A DNA stretch of 64,000 bases from Nocardioides perillae (lineage in GTDB: Bacteria > Actinomycetota > Actinomycetes > Propionibacteriales > Nocardioidaceae), in assembly GCF_013409425.1 (NCBI RefSeq), contig NZ_JACCAC010000001.1, forward strand, positions 3,472,001-3,536,000, given 5' to 3'. Positions 12,298 to 20,291 of the stretch are shown piece after piece (positions within the stretch are counted from its first letter, which is position 1; each line of letters begins with the position of its first letter). The notes under the pieces are model-generated. The model worked only from the letters and a program-made list of their open reading frames with translations, was not told the DNA's origin and made no database searches. Both the position numbers and the translations under genes were made by a program.

Positions 12298-13893
12298 TCA
12301 GACGGCGAAGCCCGCCAGCTCCCCGGCGAGGTCGGCGTGGGCGCGACCGCGCACCAGGCTGCCGTCGGGGGTGTGCTCGAGGGAGTCGATCTCGGCCTGG
12401 CGGTGCAGCCGGTCGACCAGGTCACCGCGGGCGTAGGGTACCAGCGCGGCGAACTCGACGCCGGGCCGGGGCAGCTCGCCCTCGACGACGCGCCGCAGCT
12501 CGTCGACGCCCTCACCGGTCTTCGCGCTGACCACCACGAGGTGGGGCTCGCGCTGGCGCAGCCGGGCGATGACCATCGGGTCGGCCGCGTCGGCCTTGTT
12601 GACCACGACCAGCTCGGGCACCTGGTCGGCGCCGATCTCGGCGAAGACCTCGCGCACGGCGCTGATCTGGCCCTCGGGGTCGGGGTGGGAGCCGTCGACG
12701 ACGTGGAGCACGAGGTCGGCGTCGGCGACCTCCTCCAGCGTCGAGCGGAAGGCCTCCACCAGCTGGTGCGGCAGGTGCCGCACGAAGCCGACGGTGTCGG
12801 ACACCGTGTAGGTGCGCCCGTCCTCGGTGGTGGTGCGGCGCGTGGTCGGGTCGAGGGTGGCGAAGAGCGCGTCCTCGACCAGCACGCCGGCCCCGGTGAG
12901 GCGGTTGAGCAGCGACGACTTGCCGGCGTTGGTGTAGCCGGCGATGGCGACGCTGGGCACGGCGTTCTTGCGGCGCTCGTTGCGCTTGGTCTCGCGGGTG
13001 CCCTTCATCGCCGCCAGCTCGCGGCGCAGCTTGGCGATCTTGGTGTTGATGCGGCGACGGTCGGTCTCGATCTTGGTCTCACCGGGGCCACGGCCACCGA
13101 TGCCCTCACCGCCGGCGACCCGGCCGCCCGCCTGGCGCGACAGGTTGCCGCCCCAGCCACGCAGGCGCTGCTTCATGTACTGCAGCTGCGCCAGCTCGAC
13201 CTGGGCCTGGCCCTCCTTGCTCTTCGCGTGCTGGGCGAAGATGTCGAGGATCAGCGCCGTGCGGTCGACGGCCTTGACCTTGAGCTTGTCCTCGAGGTTG
13301 CGCAGCTGGCTCGGCGCGAGCTCGCCGTCGAGGACGACGGTGTCGGCGCCCGTGGCCTGCACGATCTCGCGCAGCCCCTCGACCTTGCCGCGACCGACGT
13401 AGGTCGCCGGGTCGGGCTTCTGGCGGCGCTGGTAGATCGCGTCGAGCACCTCGGAGCCGGCGGTCTCGGCCAGCAGGGCCAGCTCGGCCATGGAGTTCTC
13501 GGCGTCCTCGACGCTGCCCTCGGTCCAGACGCCGACCAGCACGACCCGCTCGAGGCGGAGCTGGCGGTACTCGACCTCGGTGATGTCCTCGAGGTCGGTG
13601 CGCAGGCCGCTGACGCGGCGCAGCTGGTGGCGCTCGGCGAGGTCGAGGTCGCCGGTGGTGAGCTCCTCGGGGTCGGGGCCGTCGGCGCTGACGACCTCGT
13701 GGTCGTCGCGGTCGGCGGCGTCGAGGTCGTCGTCGACCAGGTCGAGGTCGTCGTGACCGGTCCCTCGCGGGTCGTGGGCGGGGTGGTGGGCCTCGTCGTG
13801 GGCCTCGTCGTGGGCCTCGTCGTGGGCGTCGTCGTCCCAGCCGGCGGTGGCGCGCAGCTCGGCGTCGAGGGAGAAGTCGTGTGCGTGGCTCAT
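12298..13893 (-). CDS. hflX: GTPase HflX with charged repetitive N-terminal extension
   Basis: Ribosome-associated GTPase that splits stalled ribosomes. The 531 residues contain the HflX N-terminal domain (VVLVGVWTEGSVEDAENSMA, TYVGRGKVEGLREIV), the linker GWGGNLSRQAGGRVAGGEGI, and the G domain with G1 GYTNAGKSSL, G3 DTVGFVRHLP and NKADAAD. The first 110 or so residues are an acidic/histidine-rich extension with three DEAH repeats, absent from E. coli HflX and probably disordered. ATG 13893 has GAGGAG 5 nt upstream. The hflX-dapF-miaA-miaB neighbourhood is conserved in actinobacteria. Confidence 0.95.
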   Translation of the reverse strand: MSHAHDFSLDAELRATAGWDDDAHDEAHDEAHDEAHHPAHDPRGTGHDDLDLVDDDLDAADRDDHEVVSADGPDPEELTTGDLDLAERHQLRRVSGLRTDLEDITEVEYRQLRLERVVLVGVWTEGSVEDAENSMAELALLAETAGSEVLDAIYQRRQKPDPATYVGRGKVEGLREIVQATGADTVVLDGELAPSQLRNLEDKLKVKAVDRTALILDIFAQHAKSKEGQAQVELAQLQYMKQRLRGWGGNLSRQAGGRVAGGEGIGGRGPGETKIETDRRRINTKIAKLRRELAAMKGTRETKRNERRKNAVPSVAIAGYTNAGKSSLLNRLTGAGVLVEDALFATLDPTTRRTTTEDGRTYTVSDTVGFVRHLPHQLVEAFRSTLEEVADADLVLHVVDGSHPDPEGQISAVREVFAEIGADQVPELVVVNKADAADPMVIARLRQREPHLVVVSAKTGEGVDELRRVVEGELPRPGVEFAALVPYARGDLVDRLHRQAEIDSLEHTPDGSLVRGRAHADLAGELAGFAV

Positions 13894-13950
13894 GTGCTCC
13901 TCAGCGTAGGTCTGCAGGCTCAACGCGCGCGACCTGTTATCCATGCCCGT

Positions 13951-14613
13951 GTGGGAGAGGTACCCCGTCACACCCGTCTCGACGCCGGCCCGGCCGGCGC
14001 GACCGCGCTCGACGCGCTGGTCGCGGCGCTGCCGCGCCCCGCGCTGCTCGGCGTCGCCGGGGCCCCGGGCGCCGGCACGTCGACGTTCGCGGCGGCCCTC
14101 GCCGCGGCGTACGGCGGGGTGGTCGTGCCCCTCGACGGCTTCCACCTCGCCGACGTCGAGCTCGACCGGCGGGGGCTGCGCGAGCGCAAGGGCGCGCCGG
14201 AGACCTTCGACGTCGACGGGTACGCCGCGCTGCTGGCGCGGGTGCGCCAGCGGCGGCAGCTGGTCATGGCCCCCACCTTCCAGCGCGACCTCGAGCAACC
14301 GTTGGCCGGGGCGCTGCCGGTGCCACCCGGCGCGCCGCTGGTGGTGACGGAGGGCAACTACCTGCTGCTCGACGCACCGGGCTGGCGCGAGGCGCGGGCC
14401 CTGCTCGACGCGGTGTGGCACGTGCGGGTCGACGACGCGTTGCGCGTGCGGCGGCTCGTCGCCCGGCACGAGGAGTTCGGCAAGGCGCCGGCGGCTGCCC
14501 GGGCGTGGGTCGAGCGGGTCGACGCGCCGAACGCCGCGCTGGTCGAGGCGGCGTCGGGACGCGCCGACCTGGTGCTGGACCTCACCGACTGGGCGCCGCC
14601 GGCCCCTCGCTGA
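13951..14613 (+). CDS. P-loop nucleoside/nucleotide kinase family protein with altered Walker A
   Basis: Resembles the uridine-kinase/pantothenate-kinase-like family annotated as nucleoside/nucleotide kinase (YggC/FrcK-like): VVVPLDGFHLADVELDRRG, RERKGAPETFDVDGYAALL, APTFQRDLEQP, VVTEGNYLLLD and VRRLVARHEEFGK are characteristic. The Walker A reads GAPGAGTST: the lysine that holds the ATP phosphates is a threonine (codon ACG at 14079-14081). This could abolish catalysis or reflect a sequencing error. Start is uncertain; GTG 13951 gives 220 residues and is the last start before the conserved part. It runs divergently from hflX with only 57 bp between. Confidence 0.82.
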   Translation: MGEVPRHTRLDAGPAGATALDALVAALPRPALLGVAGAPGAGTSTFAAALAAAYGGVVVPLDGFHLADVELDRRGLRERKGAPETFDVDGYAALLARVRQRRQLVMAPTFQRDLEQPLAGALPVPPGAPLVVTEGNYLLLDAPGWREARALLDAVWHVRVDDALRVRRLVARHEEFGKAPAAARAWVERVDAPNAALVEAASGRADLVLDLTDWAPPAPR

Positions 14614-14633
14614 GCAGCGGCCTACTTCGCGGC

Positions 14634-15410
14634 CTACCTCGGGGGCATCCGGATGCCGCCGTCGACGCGGACGACCTCGCCGTTGAGGTAGGAGTTGGTG
14701 ATCGTCTCGACCACCATCGAGGCGAGCTCGTCGGGCACGCCGAGGCGCTTCGGGAAGAGCACCGACTCGCCCAGCTTGGCCTTGAACGCCTCGGCGTCGG
14801 GGCCCTCACCGTAGATCGGGGTGTCGATGAGCCCGGGGGCGACGGTGTTGAGCCGGATGCCGACGGCCGCGAGGTCACGGGCGACCGGCAGGGTCATGCC
14901 GACGACGCCGCCCTTGGAGGAGGAGTAGGCCGCCTGGCCGATCTGGCCGTCGAAGGCGGCGACGCTGGCGAGGTTGCAGATCGCGCCCCGGCAGCCGTCG
15001 ACGTCCGGTTCGTTGCGGCTCATCGCGGTGGCCGCGAGCCGGGTCACGTCGAAGGTGCCGACGAGGTTGATCGCGATGACGCGCTTGTAGGCCTCGAGGT
15101 CGTGGGCCGAGCCGAACTCGCCGTCGCGCCCGACCGTGCGCTGCGCCCACCCGATGCCGGCGGAGTTCACCACCGCCCGCAGCGGGGCGATCTCGGCCGC
15201 GGCGGTGACCGCCGCCTCGATCGCGGCGGTGTCGGTGACGTCCACGCGGGCGAAGACGCCGCCGATCTCCTCGGCGAGCGCCTCCCCGCGCTCGGCCTGC
15301 AGGTCGGCCACGACGACGGTCGCGCCCTTCGCGGCGAGCTGGCGTGCGGCGGCGGCGCCGATGCCCGACGCGCCTCCCGTGACGAGGGCGGATGCTCCGG
15401 TGATGTCCAT
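14634..15410 (-). CDS. Short-chain dehydrogenase/reductase
   Basis: A 258-residue NAD(P)-dependent classical SDR. Visible are the dinucleotide motif [10 protein letters not shown], an Asp after the second strand (VVVADLQ, favouring NAD), NSAGIG, the catalytic Ser in NLASVAAF and YSSSK, and PGLIDTP. The similarity to 3-hydroxyacyl-CoA dehydrogenase (HSD10-like) SDRs suggests beta-oxidation, but the substrate is inference. ATG 15410 is preceded by TATGCT 7 nt upstream, implying a leaderless transcript. Confidence 0.9.
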   Translation of the reverse strand: MDITGASALVTGGASGIGAAAARQLAAKGATVVVADLQAERGEALAEEIGGVFARVDVTDTAAIEAAVTAAAEIAPLRAVVNSAGIGWAQRTVGRDGEFGSAHDLEAYKRVIAINLVGTFDVTRLAATAMSRNEPDVDGCRGAICNLASVAAFDGQIGQAAYSSSKGGVVGMTLPVARDLAAVGIRLNTVAPGLIDTPIYGEGPDAEAFKAKLGESVLFPKRLGVPDELASMVVETITNSYLNGEVVRVDGGIRMPPR

Positions 15411-15417
15411 GCCGCGG

Positions 15418-15423
15418 AGCATA
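15418..15423 (-). promoter_or_regulatory. -10 element, leaderless SDR gene
   Basis: TATGCT on the minus strand, 7 nt before the ATG at 15410; a good TAnnnT match. Confidence 0.5.
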
Positions 15424-15444
15424 GGGCGGCCCCGGAGGGTCGGG

Positions 15445-16320
15445 TCAGAGGGTCGTGGCGCCCCAGGAGTGGACGACGGCCGGGCCGGTGAGGAGGACGC
15501 GGTCGTCGGCGGTCCAGGTGATGGTGAGGGTGCCGCCCGGCACGTCGACGCGGTAGGCGAGGTCGCCGCCGCGGCCGTCGCCGGGGCCGGTGACGCCGTC
15601 GGCGAGGGCCGCGGCGACCATGACCGCGCAGGCGCCGGTGCCGCACGACCGGGTCTCGCCCGAGCCGCGCTCGTGCACGCGCATCGCGACGTGGCGCGGG
15701 CCGCGGCGCACGACGAACTCGACGTTGACGCCCTCGGGGTAGAGCAGCGGGTCGTGGGTCGGCGGCTCGAGCAGCGGGCCGACCGGCCCGGCCGGGTCGA
15801 GGTCGTCGACGAGCGCCACGGCGTGGGGGTTGCCGACGTCGACGTGGCGCGCGGCCCAGGTCGCGGGGCCGACCGACACCGCCGTCTCCCCCAGCACGCG
15901 GGCACGGCCCATGTCGGCGGTGACCAGCCCGTCGTCGGTGAGCGTCAGCAGCTTGGTGCCGGCGCGGGTCGCGACGGGGATCGGGGCGGAGGGGTCGGCC
16001 AGGCCCTCCTCGACGAGGTGGCGGGCGAAGACGCGCACGCCGTTGCCGCACATCTCGCTCATCGACCCGTCGGCGTTGCGGTAGTCCATCGTCCACTCGG
16101 CGTCCTGCCCGCGGGCGCCCGCGGAGACCTCGAGGGCGTCGTACGCCTCGGTGCGCACGACCCGCAGCACGCCGTCGGCGCCGATCCCGGAGCGGCGGTC
16201 GCACAACGCCGCGACCCGCGCGGCGTCGAGCTCGCCGTGCAGCGAGGCGTCGTGGTCGGGCAGCAGCACGAAGTCGTTCTCGGTGCCGTGGCCCTTGAGG
16301 AAGGGGTAGGGCGCGCTCAC
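15445..16320 (-). CDS. dapF: Diaminopimelate epimerase
   Basis: Converts LL- to meso-diaminopimelate, the last step before lysine and the peptidoglycan precursor. The 291-residue product has both catalytic cysteines in context, MCGNGVRVFA and SCGTGACAVM, plus the N-terminal FLKGHGTENDFVLL and GNPHAVAL. The GTG start at 16320 overlaps the stop codon of the upstream PPOX gene by 4 bases, so the two are probably translationally coupled. Its place near hflX and miaA is conserved in actinobacteria. Confidence 0.96.
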   Translation of the reverse strand: MSAPYPFLKGHGTENDFVLLPDHDASLHGELDAARVAALCDRRSGIGADGVLRVVRTEAYDALEVSAGARGQDAEWTMDYRNADGSMSEMCGNGVRVFARHLVEEGLADPSAPIPVATRAGTKLLTLTDDGLVTADMGRARVLGETAVSVGPATWAARHVDVGNPHAVALVDDLDPAGPVGPLLEPPTHDPLLYPEGVNVEFVVRRGPRHVAMRVHERGSGETRSCGTGACAVMVAAALADGVTGPGDGRGGDLAYRVDVPGGTLTITWTADDRVLLTGPAVVHSWGATTL

Positions 16321-17015
16321 CGGTAGAGCCCCTCGGCGTAGGACGGGCCGTAGTAGCGGTCGAGCTCCTCCACCGGCGTGCCGCGCCGCTCGACCTCGGC
16401 CGCGATCACCGCGCGACGGGGGACGGTGCCGGTCGGGTCCCAGGTGGCGGGGTCCCACAGGCCGGAGCGCAGGAACGCCTTGGCGCAGTGGAAGAAGACC
16501 TCCTCGACGTCGACGACCAGCGCGAGCACCGGGCGGTGGCCCTGCACGACCATCTCGTCGAGGAACGGCGCGTCCGAGACCAGCCGCGCGCGGCCGTTGA
16601 CGCGCAGGGTGTCGCCTCGACCGGGGATGACGAAGTGGAGCCCGACGTGCGGGTTGGCCAGCACGTTGCGGTAGCCGTCGGCGCGGCGGTTGCCGGGCCG
16701 CTCCGCCACGGCCACGGTCCGGTCGTCGAGGACCAGCGCGAGGGAGCCGGCCGGGTCGCCCTTGGGCGAGGCGTCGCACCGGCCGTCGGCGTCGGCGGTC
16801 GCGACCAGGCAGAAGGGCGAGGCGGCCAGCCAGGCGCGGTCGACCGGGAGCAGCCGGTCGCGGCCCTTCTCGCGGGCGAGCCGGGTGGGCTCGCCGAGCA
16901 GCGCGGTGAGCGTCGCGTCGTCGGTGACCTCGGTCCACCCGGACCGGTCGAGGGGCCGGTCGAGGGGCCGGTCGGCGGGCGGGTCGAGGGGCGGGTCGGC
17001 GACGGGTGCGCTCAC
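16317..17015 (-). CDS. Pyridoxamine 5'-phosphate oxidase-like flavoprotein (MSMEG_1061-type)
   Basis: A 232-residue split-beta-barrel flavin-binding protein of the PPOX-like superfamily; FMN or F420 dependence cannot be decided. Supporting segments are SPFCLVATADADGRCDASPKG, RRADGYRNVLANPHVGLHFV, GRGDTLRVNGRARLVSD and FFHCAKAFLRSGLWDP, the pattern of the MSMEG_1061 subfamily. The first 30 residues are low-complexity (PLDRPLDR repeats from a 15-bp direct repeat near 16945). Start GTG 17015; the stop overlaps dapF by 4 bases. Confidence 0.87.
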   Translation of the reverse strand: MSAPVADPPLDPPADRPLDRPLDRSGWTEVTDDATLTALLGEPTRLAREKGRDRLLPVDRAWLAASPFCLVATADADGRCDASPKGDPAGSLALVLDDRTVAVAERPGNRRADGYRNVLANPHVGLHFVIPGRGDTLRVNGRARLVSDAPFLDEMVVQGHRPVLALVVDVEEVFFHCAKAFLRSGLWDPATWDPTGTVPRRAVIAAEVERRGTPVEELDRYYGPSYAEGLYR

Positions 17016-17058
17016 AGCCCCACCGTACGCCGCGGGACGCCCCGGCCCGCCCGTGCGC

Positions 17059-17625
17059 TCAGCGCGGGCCGACCACGGCGTAGCGCGCCGCGACGAACGC
17101 GCGGTTGCGCTCCACCGACTCCAGGCGCAGGTCGAAGGCGCCGGGCAGCAGCGGCATGCCGGCGCCGAGGGTGACCGGCGCGATCGCGACCACGAGCGCG
17201 TCGAGCAGCCCCTCGGCGGCGAGGGCGGCGGCCACCCCACCACCACCGACGACCCACACGTCGCGCCCGTCGGCGGCGTCGACGAGCGTGGCGTGGAGGC
17301 GGCGCACCTCGGCGGCCGTGTCGGCGGTGGCGAAGGTCAGGTCCGCGCCCGGGACGCGCGGCAGGTCGCGGTGGGTCAGCACCCAGGTGGGCTGCGGGTA
17401 GGGCCAGCCCTCACCGGACTCCGCGAGGTGGTGGCGCACCCACTCGTAGGTCGAGGCGCCCATGACGAGAGAACCCACCCCGGCCATGAACGGCTCGTGT
17501 CCGCCCGGTCCGTCGGGGTCGACGTCCTGGCTCAGCAGCCAGTCGAGCGAGTGGTGCTCGTCGGCGAGGAAGCCGTCGAGGGTGGTCGCGGTGAAGTAGG
17601 TGGTCGCAATGCACGCATCGTGCAC
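17059..17625 (-). CDS. Dihydrofolate reductase-like (RibD C-terminal) family protein
   Basis: A 188-residue protein of the DHFR/RibD-C reductase fold: TTYFTATTLDGFLADEHHSLDWL, GSLVMGASTYEWV, TWVLTHRDL, WVVGGGGVAAALAAEGLLD and TLGAGMPLLP. These NADPH-binding enzymes are usually of unknown substrate. GTG 17625 is the natural start for the domain; the frame stays open to an ATG at 17706, but that reading would run back through the palindrome at 17660-17717. Confidence 0.86.
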   Translation of the reverse strand: MHDACIATTYFTATTLDGFLADEHHSLDWLLSQDVDPDGPGGHEPFMAGVGSLVMGASTYEWVRHHLAESGEGWPYPQPTWVLTHRDLPRVPGADLTFATADTAAEVRRLHATLVDAADGRDVWVVGGGGVAAALAAEGLLDALVVAIAPVTLGAGMPLLPGAFDLRLESVERNRAFVAARYAVVGPR

Positions 17626-17659
17626 CCGGCCGCCGACAGGTGGGGCCGCCGTACGGGCG

Positions 17660-17717
17660 CAATTGCCCGGTTGTTGCCCGGTTACCGACGAGTAAGTGGG
17701 CGACAACCCAGCAATTG
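17660..17717. repeat. 58-bp palindromic element, family A copy 1
   Basis: Two 26-nt arms (outer CAATTGC, inner GTTAC/GTAAG) around a 6-nt loop CGACGA; the arms pair at 21 of 26 positions. A second copy with the same arm and loop lengths lies at 46664-46721. The element begins 4 bp after the miaA stop and lies 35 bp upstream of the reductase-like gene, so it could act as a terminator, though no T-run follows. The centre contains TTACCGACGAGTAA (17682-17695), identical to the operator-like site at 28001-28014 on the other strand. Confidence 0.85.
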
Positions 17718-17721
17718 ACCC

Positions 17722-18654
17722 TCAGAGCAGGGGACGGACGGCCTCGAGCGCCCGGGTGAGCCGGTCGGGGTCGTCCCACCGCACCCAGTGGATGCGCGGG
17801 TCCTTGCGCCACCACGACTCCTGGCGCCGCGCGAAGCGCCGCGTGGCGGCGACCGTGCGCTCGCGCGCCTCGTCGAGCGTCAGCTCGCCCCGCAGGTACG
17901 CCGCCACCTCGCGGTAGCCGATCGCCGCACCGGCCGTGCGGCCCTCCGCGAGCCCGTCGGCGAGCAGCCGCTCGACCTCCTCGACGAGCCCGCCGGCGAG
18001 CATCGCCTCGACCCTCCGCTCGATGCGCGCGTCGAGGTCGGGCCGGTCGATCGCGACGCCGACCTGCACGGCGGCGGGGTCGGCGTACTCCAGCCGGGGC
18101 AGCGAGGCGCTGAAGGGGCGCCCGGTGATCTCGACGACCTCGAGCGCCCGCACGACGCGGCGGCCGTTGTCGGGCAGCACCTGGGCGGCGGCCTCGGGGT
18201 CGACCTCGGCGAGCCGGCGGTGCAGCGCGGGGGCGCCGGCGTCGGCGAGCTCCGCCTCGAGGCGGGCCCGGACGGCGTCGTCGGTGCCGGGGAAGTCGAA
18301 GCGGTCCAGCACCGCACGCGTGTAGAGCGCCGAGCCCCCCACCAGCACCGGCACGCGCCCACGACCGCGCACCTCGGCGATCGCGGCGCGCGCCCACCGC
18401 TGGAACTCCGCGACCGACGCTGGCTCCCGCACCGACAGCAGGTCGAGCAGGTGGTGCGGCACCCCGCGCCGCTCGCTGACGGGCAGCTTGGCGGTGCCGA
18501 CGTCCATGCCGCGGTAGACCTGCATCGCGTCGGTGTTGACCACCTCGCCGCCGAGCTCCAGGGCGAGGTCGAGGGACAGGTCGCTCTTGCCCGCGGCGGT
18601 GGGCCCGACCACCGCGACCACCGGCGGCACGCGGGCGAGGTCGCGGTCGGGCAC
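17722..18654 (-). CDS. miaA: tRNA dimethylallyltransferase
   Basis: Transfers dimethylallyl from DMAPP to N6 of A37 in tRNAs reading UNN codons, giving the substrate for MiaB in this window. The 310 residues include P-loop GPTAAGKSDLS, TDAMQVYRGMDVGTAK, HHLLDLLSV, GGSALYTRAVLD and DNGRRVVRALEV. GTG 18654 gives the usual N-terminus. The gene ends 4 bp before a 58-bp palindrome that may terminate it. Confidence 0.95.
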   Translation of the reverse strand: MPDRDLARVPPVVAVVGPTAAGKSDLSLDLALELGGEVVNTDAMQVYRGMDVGTAKLPVSERRGVPHHLLDLLSVREPASVAEFQRWARAAIAEVRGRGRVPVLVGGSALYTRAVLDRFDFPGTDDAVRARLEAELADAGAPALHRRLAEVDPEAAAQVLPDNGRRVVRALEVVEITGRPFSASLPRLEYADPAAVQVGVAIDRPDLDARIERRVEAMLAGGLVEEVERLLADGLAEGRTAGAAIGYREVAAYLRGELTLDEARERTVAATRRFARRQESWWRKDPRIHWVRWDDPDRLTRALEAVRPLL

Positions 18655-18726
18655 GGCGCTAGTGTCGCAGCGACCCGAGCAGCCCGCCGCCAGGGCGGGC
18701 CGCGGACCGCGCGGAGGACCGACCAC

Positions 18727-19005
18727 GTGAACCAGAAGCGCCACGAGACCGGCCACGAGAGCGACCTCGACGCCCCCACCCCGCCCGGAGGCCCGCAGCG
18801 CACCGACGCCGCCGACCCCGGCGCCACCACGCCCGGCGAGCCCGCGCAGGACCCCGGCCCCGGGGTGCACCGGGTGACCGAGCGGGAGGGGACCGGGGAG
18901 CCGCCCGCCCCCACCCACGACGACGCCCGCGACCCCTCGGGGCCCGAGACGGCGGCGCAGGAGGCCAACGCCGAGGAGTCGGAGTTCGGCGAGCCGTCGC
19001 AGTGA
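18727..19005 (+). CDS. Small acidic low-complexity protein, function unknown
   Basis: A 92-residue predicted protein rich in Pro, Glu, Asp, Gly and Thr with no hydrophobic segment, so probably disordered and cytoplasmic. GTG 18727 has GGAGG 11 nt upstream. Its stop overlaps the start of the Nudix gene by 4 bases (GTGA), which supports it being translated. No family is recognised. It is divergent from miaA. Confidence 0.6.
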   Translation: MNQKRHETGHESDLDAPTPPGGPQRTDAADPGATTPGEPAQDPGPGVHRVTEREGTGEPPAPTHDDARDPSGPETAAQEANAEESEFGEPSQ

Positions 19006-19526
19006 CCGCGTCACCCGATCCGCTGGTCGACCCGCGCCACGGCCGGTTCACGCTCGTCCCGGCGTCCTACGTCTTCCTCCTGCGCGGCCCGGCCCCGGCG
19101 GCCCCGGGCGGCCCGCCGGCCGCCGGCACGCAGGTGCTGCTGCAGCTGCGCCGCGGCACCGGCTACATGGACGAGCACTGGGCGGCCGCGGCGGCGGGAC
19201 ACGTCGAGCGCGGCGAGACGGCCTTCGACGCGGCCCGCCGCGAGGCCGCGGAGGAGATCGACGTGCTCGACCTCGACCTCCGGCTCGAGCTCGTGCTGCA
19301 CCGCACCCGCGGCGACCTGCCCGTCGACGAGCGGGTCGACTTCATCTTCACCGCGCGCTCGTGGACCGGTGAGCCGCGCGTCGTCGAGCCGGAGAAGTGC
19401 GCCGAGCTGCGCTGGGTGCCGCTCGACGCGCTCGACACGCTGCCCGGCCCGGTGGTGCCGCACGAGCGCGAGGCCCTCGCCCGCCTCGGCGGCGCCGAGC
19501 ACTACGTGCCGCTCGGTTTCGCCTGA
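19002..19526 (+). CDS. Nudix hydrolase
   Basis: A 174-residue pyrophosphohydrolase acting on some nucleoside diphosphate-linked compound. The Nudix box is intact: G in AAGHVERGE followed by AARREAAEEIDV (GX5EX7REUXEEXGU, with Asp replacing the last Gly). TGYMDEHWAAAAAGHVE and EPEKCAELRWVPLDAL are typical of small MutT/ADP-ribose-type members. Its GTG start is coupled by 4 bp to the preceding small acidic ORF. Confidence 0.9.
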   Translation: MTASPDPLVDPRHGRFTLVPASYVFLLRGPAPAAPGGPPAAGTQVLLQLRRGTGYMDEHWAAAAAGHVERGETAFDAARREAAEEIDVLDLDLRLELVLHRTRGDLPVDERVDFIFTARSWTGEPRVVEPEKCAELRWVPLDALDTLPGPVVPHEREALARLGGAEHYVPLGFA

Positions 19527-19608
19527 CCCGCCCGACCGGCCGCCGCAGCGCCGGACGTGTCGGGCGCGTCACAGGTGGGTACGCACTCGAGGGGAGAGGG
19601 AGGAAGGG

Positions 19609-19953
19609 ATGGACGTGCCAGACACGCAGGAGACCGAGGCGGTCCTCGGACCGCTGCCCACGATCAAGGCGGAGGAGCCCGAGCGCTTCCCCGGCGGCGC
19701 CGACTCGGTGGCCGACGAGGAGAAGTACGGCGAGATCCCGGACGCGCCGCTCGTCCCGGACGTGCCACCGGTCGACAACCCGGCCGCCGCCGACGCGCCC
19801 GAGGCCGTGACCGAGGACGACGACAAGCCGCAGGCGCCCACCGACGACGCCGACGAGGACCGCGAGGCCAACACGCCGGACGCCGACCAGGCCGCCGCCG
19901 AGGACGCCACGGGCGGCGAGCCCGGCGAGCAGGCCACGGAGCCCGAGTCGTGA
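19609..19953 (+). CDS. Acidic intrinsically disordered protein, function unknown
   Basis: A 114-residue protein, about a third Asp+Glu and rich in Ala and Pro; no membrane segment or cysteine. The ATG follows a strong GGAGGAAGG. Upstream, GTGT at 19557 and GGGTAC at 19577 are 16 nt apart, resembling the GTTT-N14-17-GGGTAT promoters used by SigB/SigF-type stress sigma factors in actinobacteria (weak). The 3' end overlaps the next ORF by 4 bases. The family is not recognised. Confidence 0.68.
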   Translation: MDVPDTQETEAVLGPLPTIKAEEPERFPGGADSVADEEKYGEIPDAPLVPDVPPVDNPAAADAPEAVTEDDDKPQAPTDDADEDREANTPDADQAAAEDATGGEPGEQATEPES

Positions 19954-20252
19954 CGGGCGAGGCCGGTCACCAGCAGCACACCAACGTGCGCGACTCCTCT
20001 CCCGGCGAGCGGCCCGCGGCGGCCGACGGCGGGATGGGTGTGAGCAGCGAGCGCGTCGGCCACGCCGGCCCGGGCCAGGTCGGCACCGAGGGCGTGCGCG
20101 ACACCTCGGTGGTCGACCCGGTCGCCGACGCCGACGCCCCGCCGGAGCAGCGCCCCGGCCTGCCCGAGCCGCACCCCGACGGCGTGCCCTCGCACGAGCT
20201 GCACCACCGCAACCCCGGCCACAGCGGCGGCGGCGGGGTCGGCGGCGGCTGA
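19950..20252 (+). CDS. Small hydrophilic His/Gly-rich protein, function unknown
   Basis: A 100-residue protein starting with GTG within the stop region of the preceding acidic ORF (GTGA overlap). It has many His, Gly, Pro and charged residues, ends HRNPGHSGGGGVGGG, and has no hydrophobic segment. Coupling to its neighbour is the best argument for expression. Together with the ORFs at 18727 and 19609 it forms a run of three disordered small proteins around the Nudix gene. Confidence 0.58.
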   Translation: MTGEAGHQQHTNVRDSSPGERPAAADGGMGVSSERVGHAGPGQVGTEGVRDTSVVDPVADADAPPEQRPGLPEPHPDGVPSHELHHRNPGHSGGGGVGGG

Positions 20253-20291
20253 GGCGTCCGGCCGCGCCGACCGGGCGCGGGCGGGCCCGGG

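Noticed and set aside
13788..13830. Short tandem repeats suggesting a CRISPR array
   Set aside because: The units are 12 bp, contiguous and in frame within hflX; there are no spacers and no cas genes in the window.
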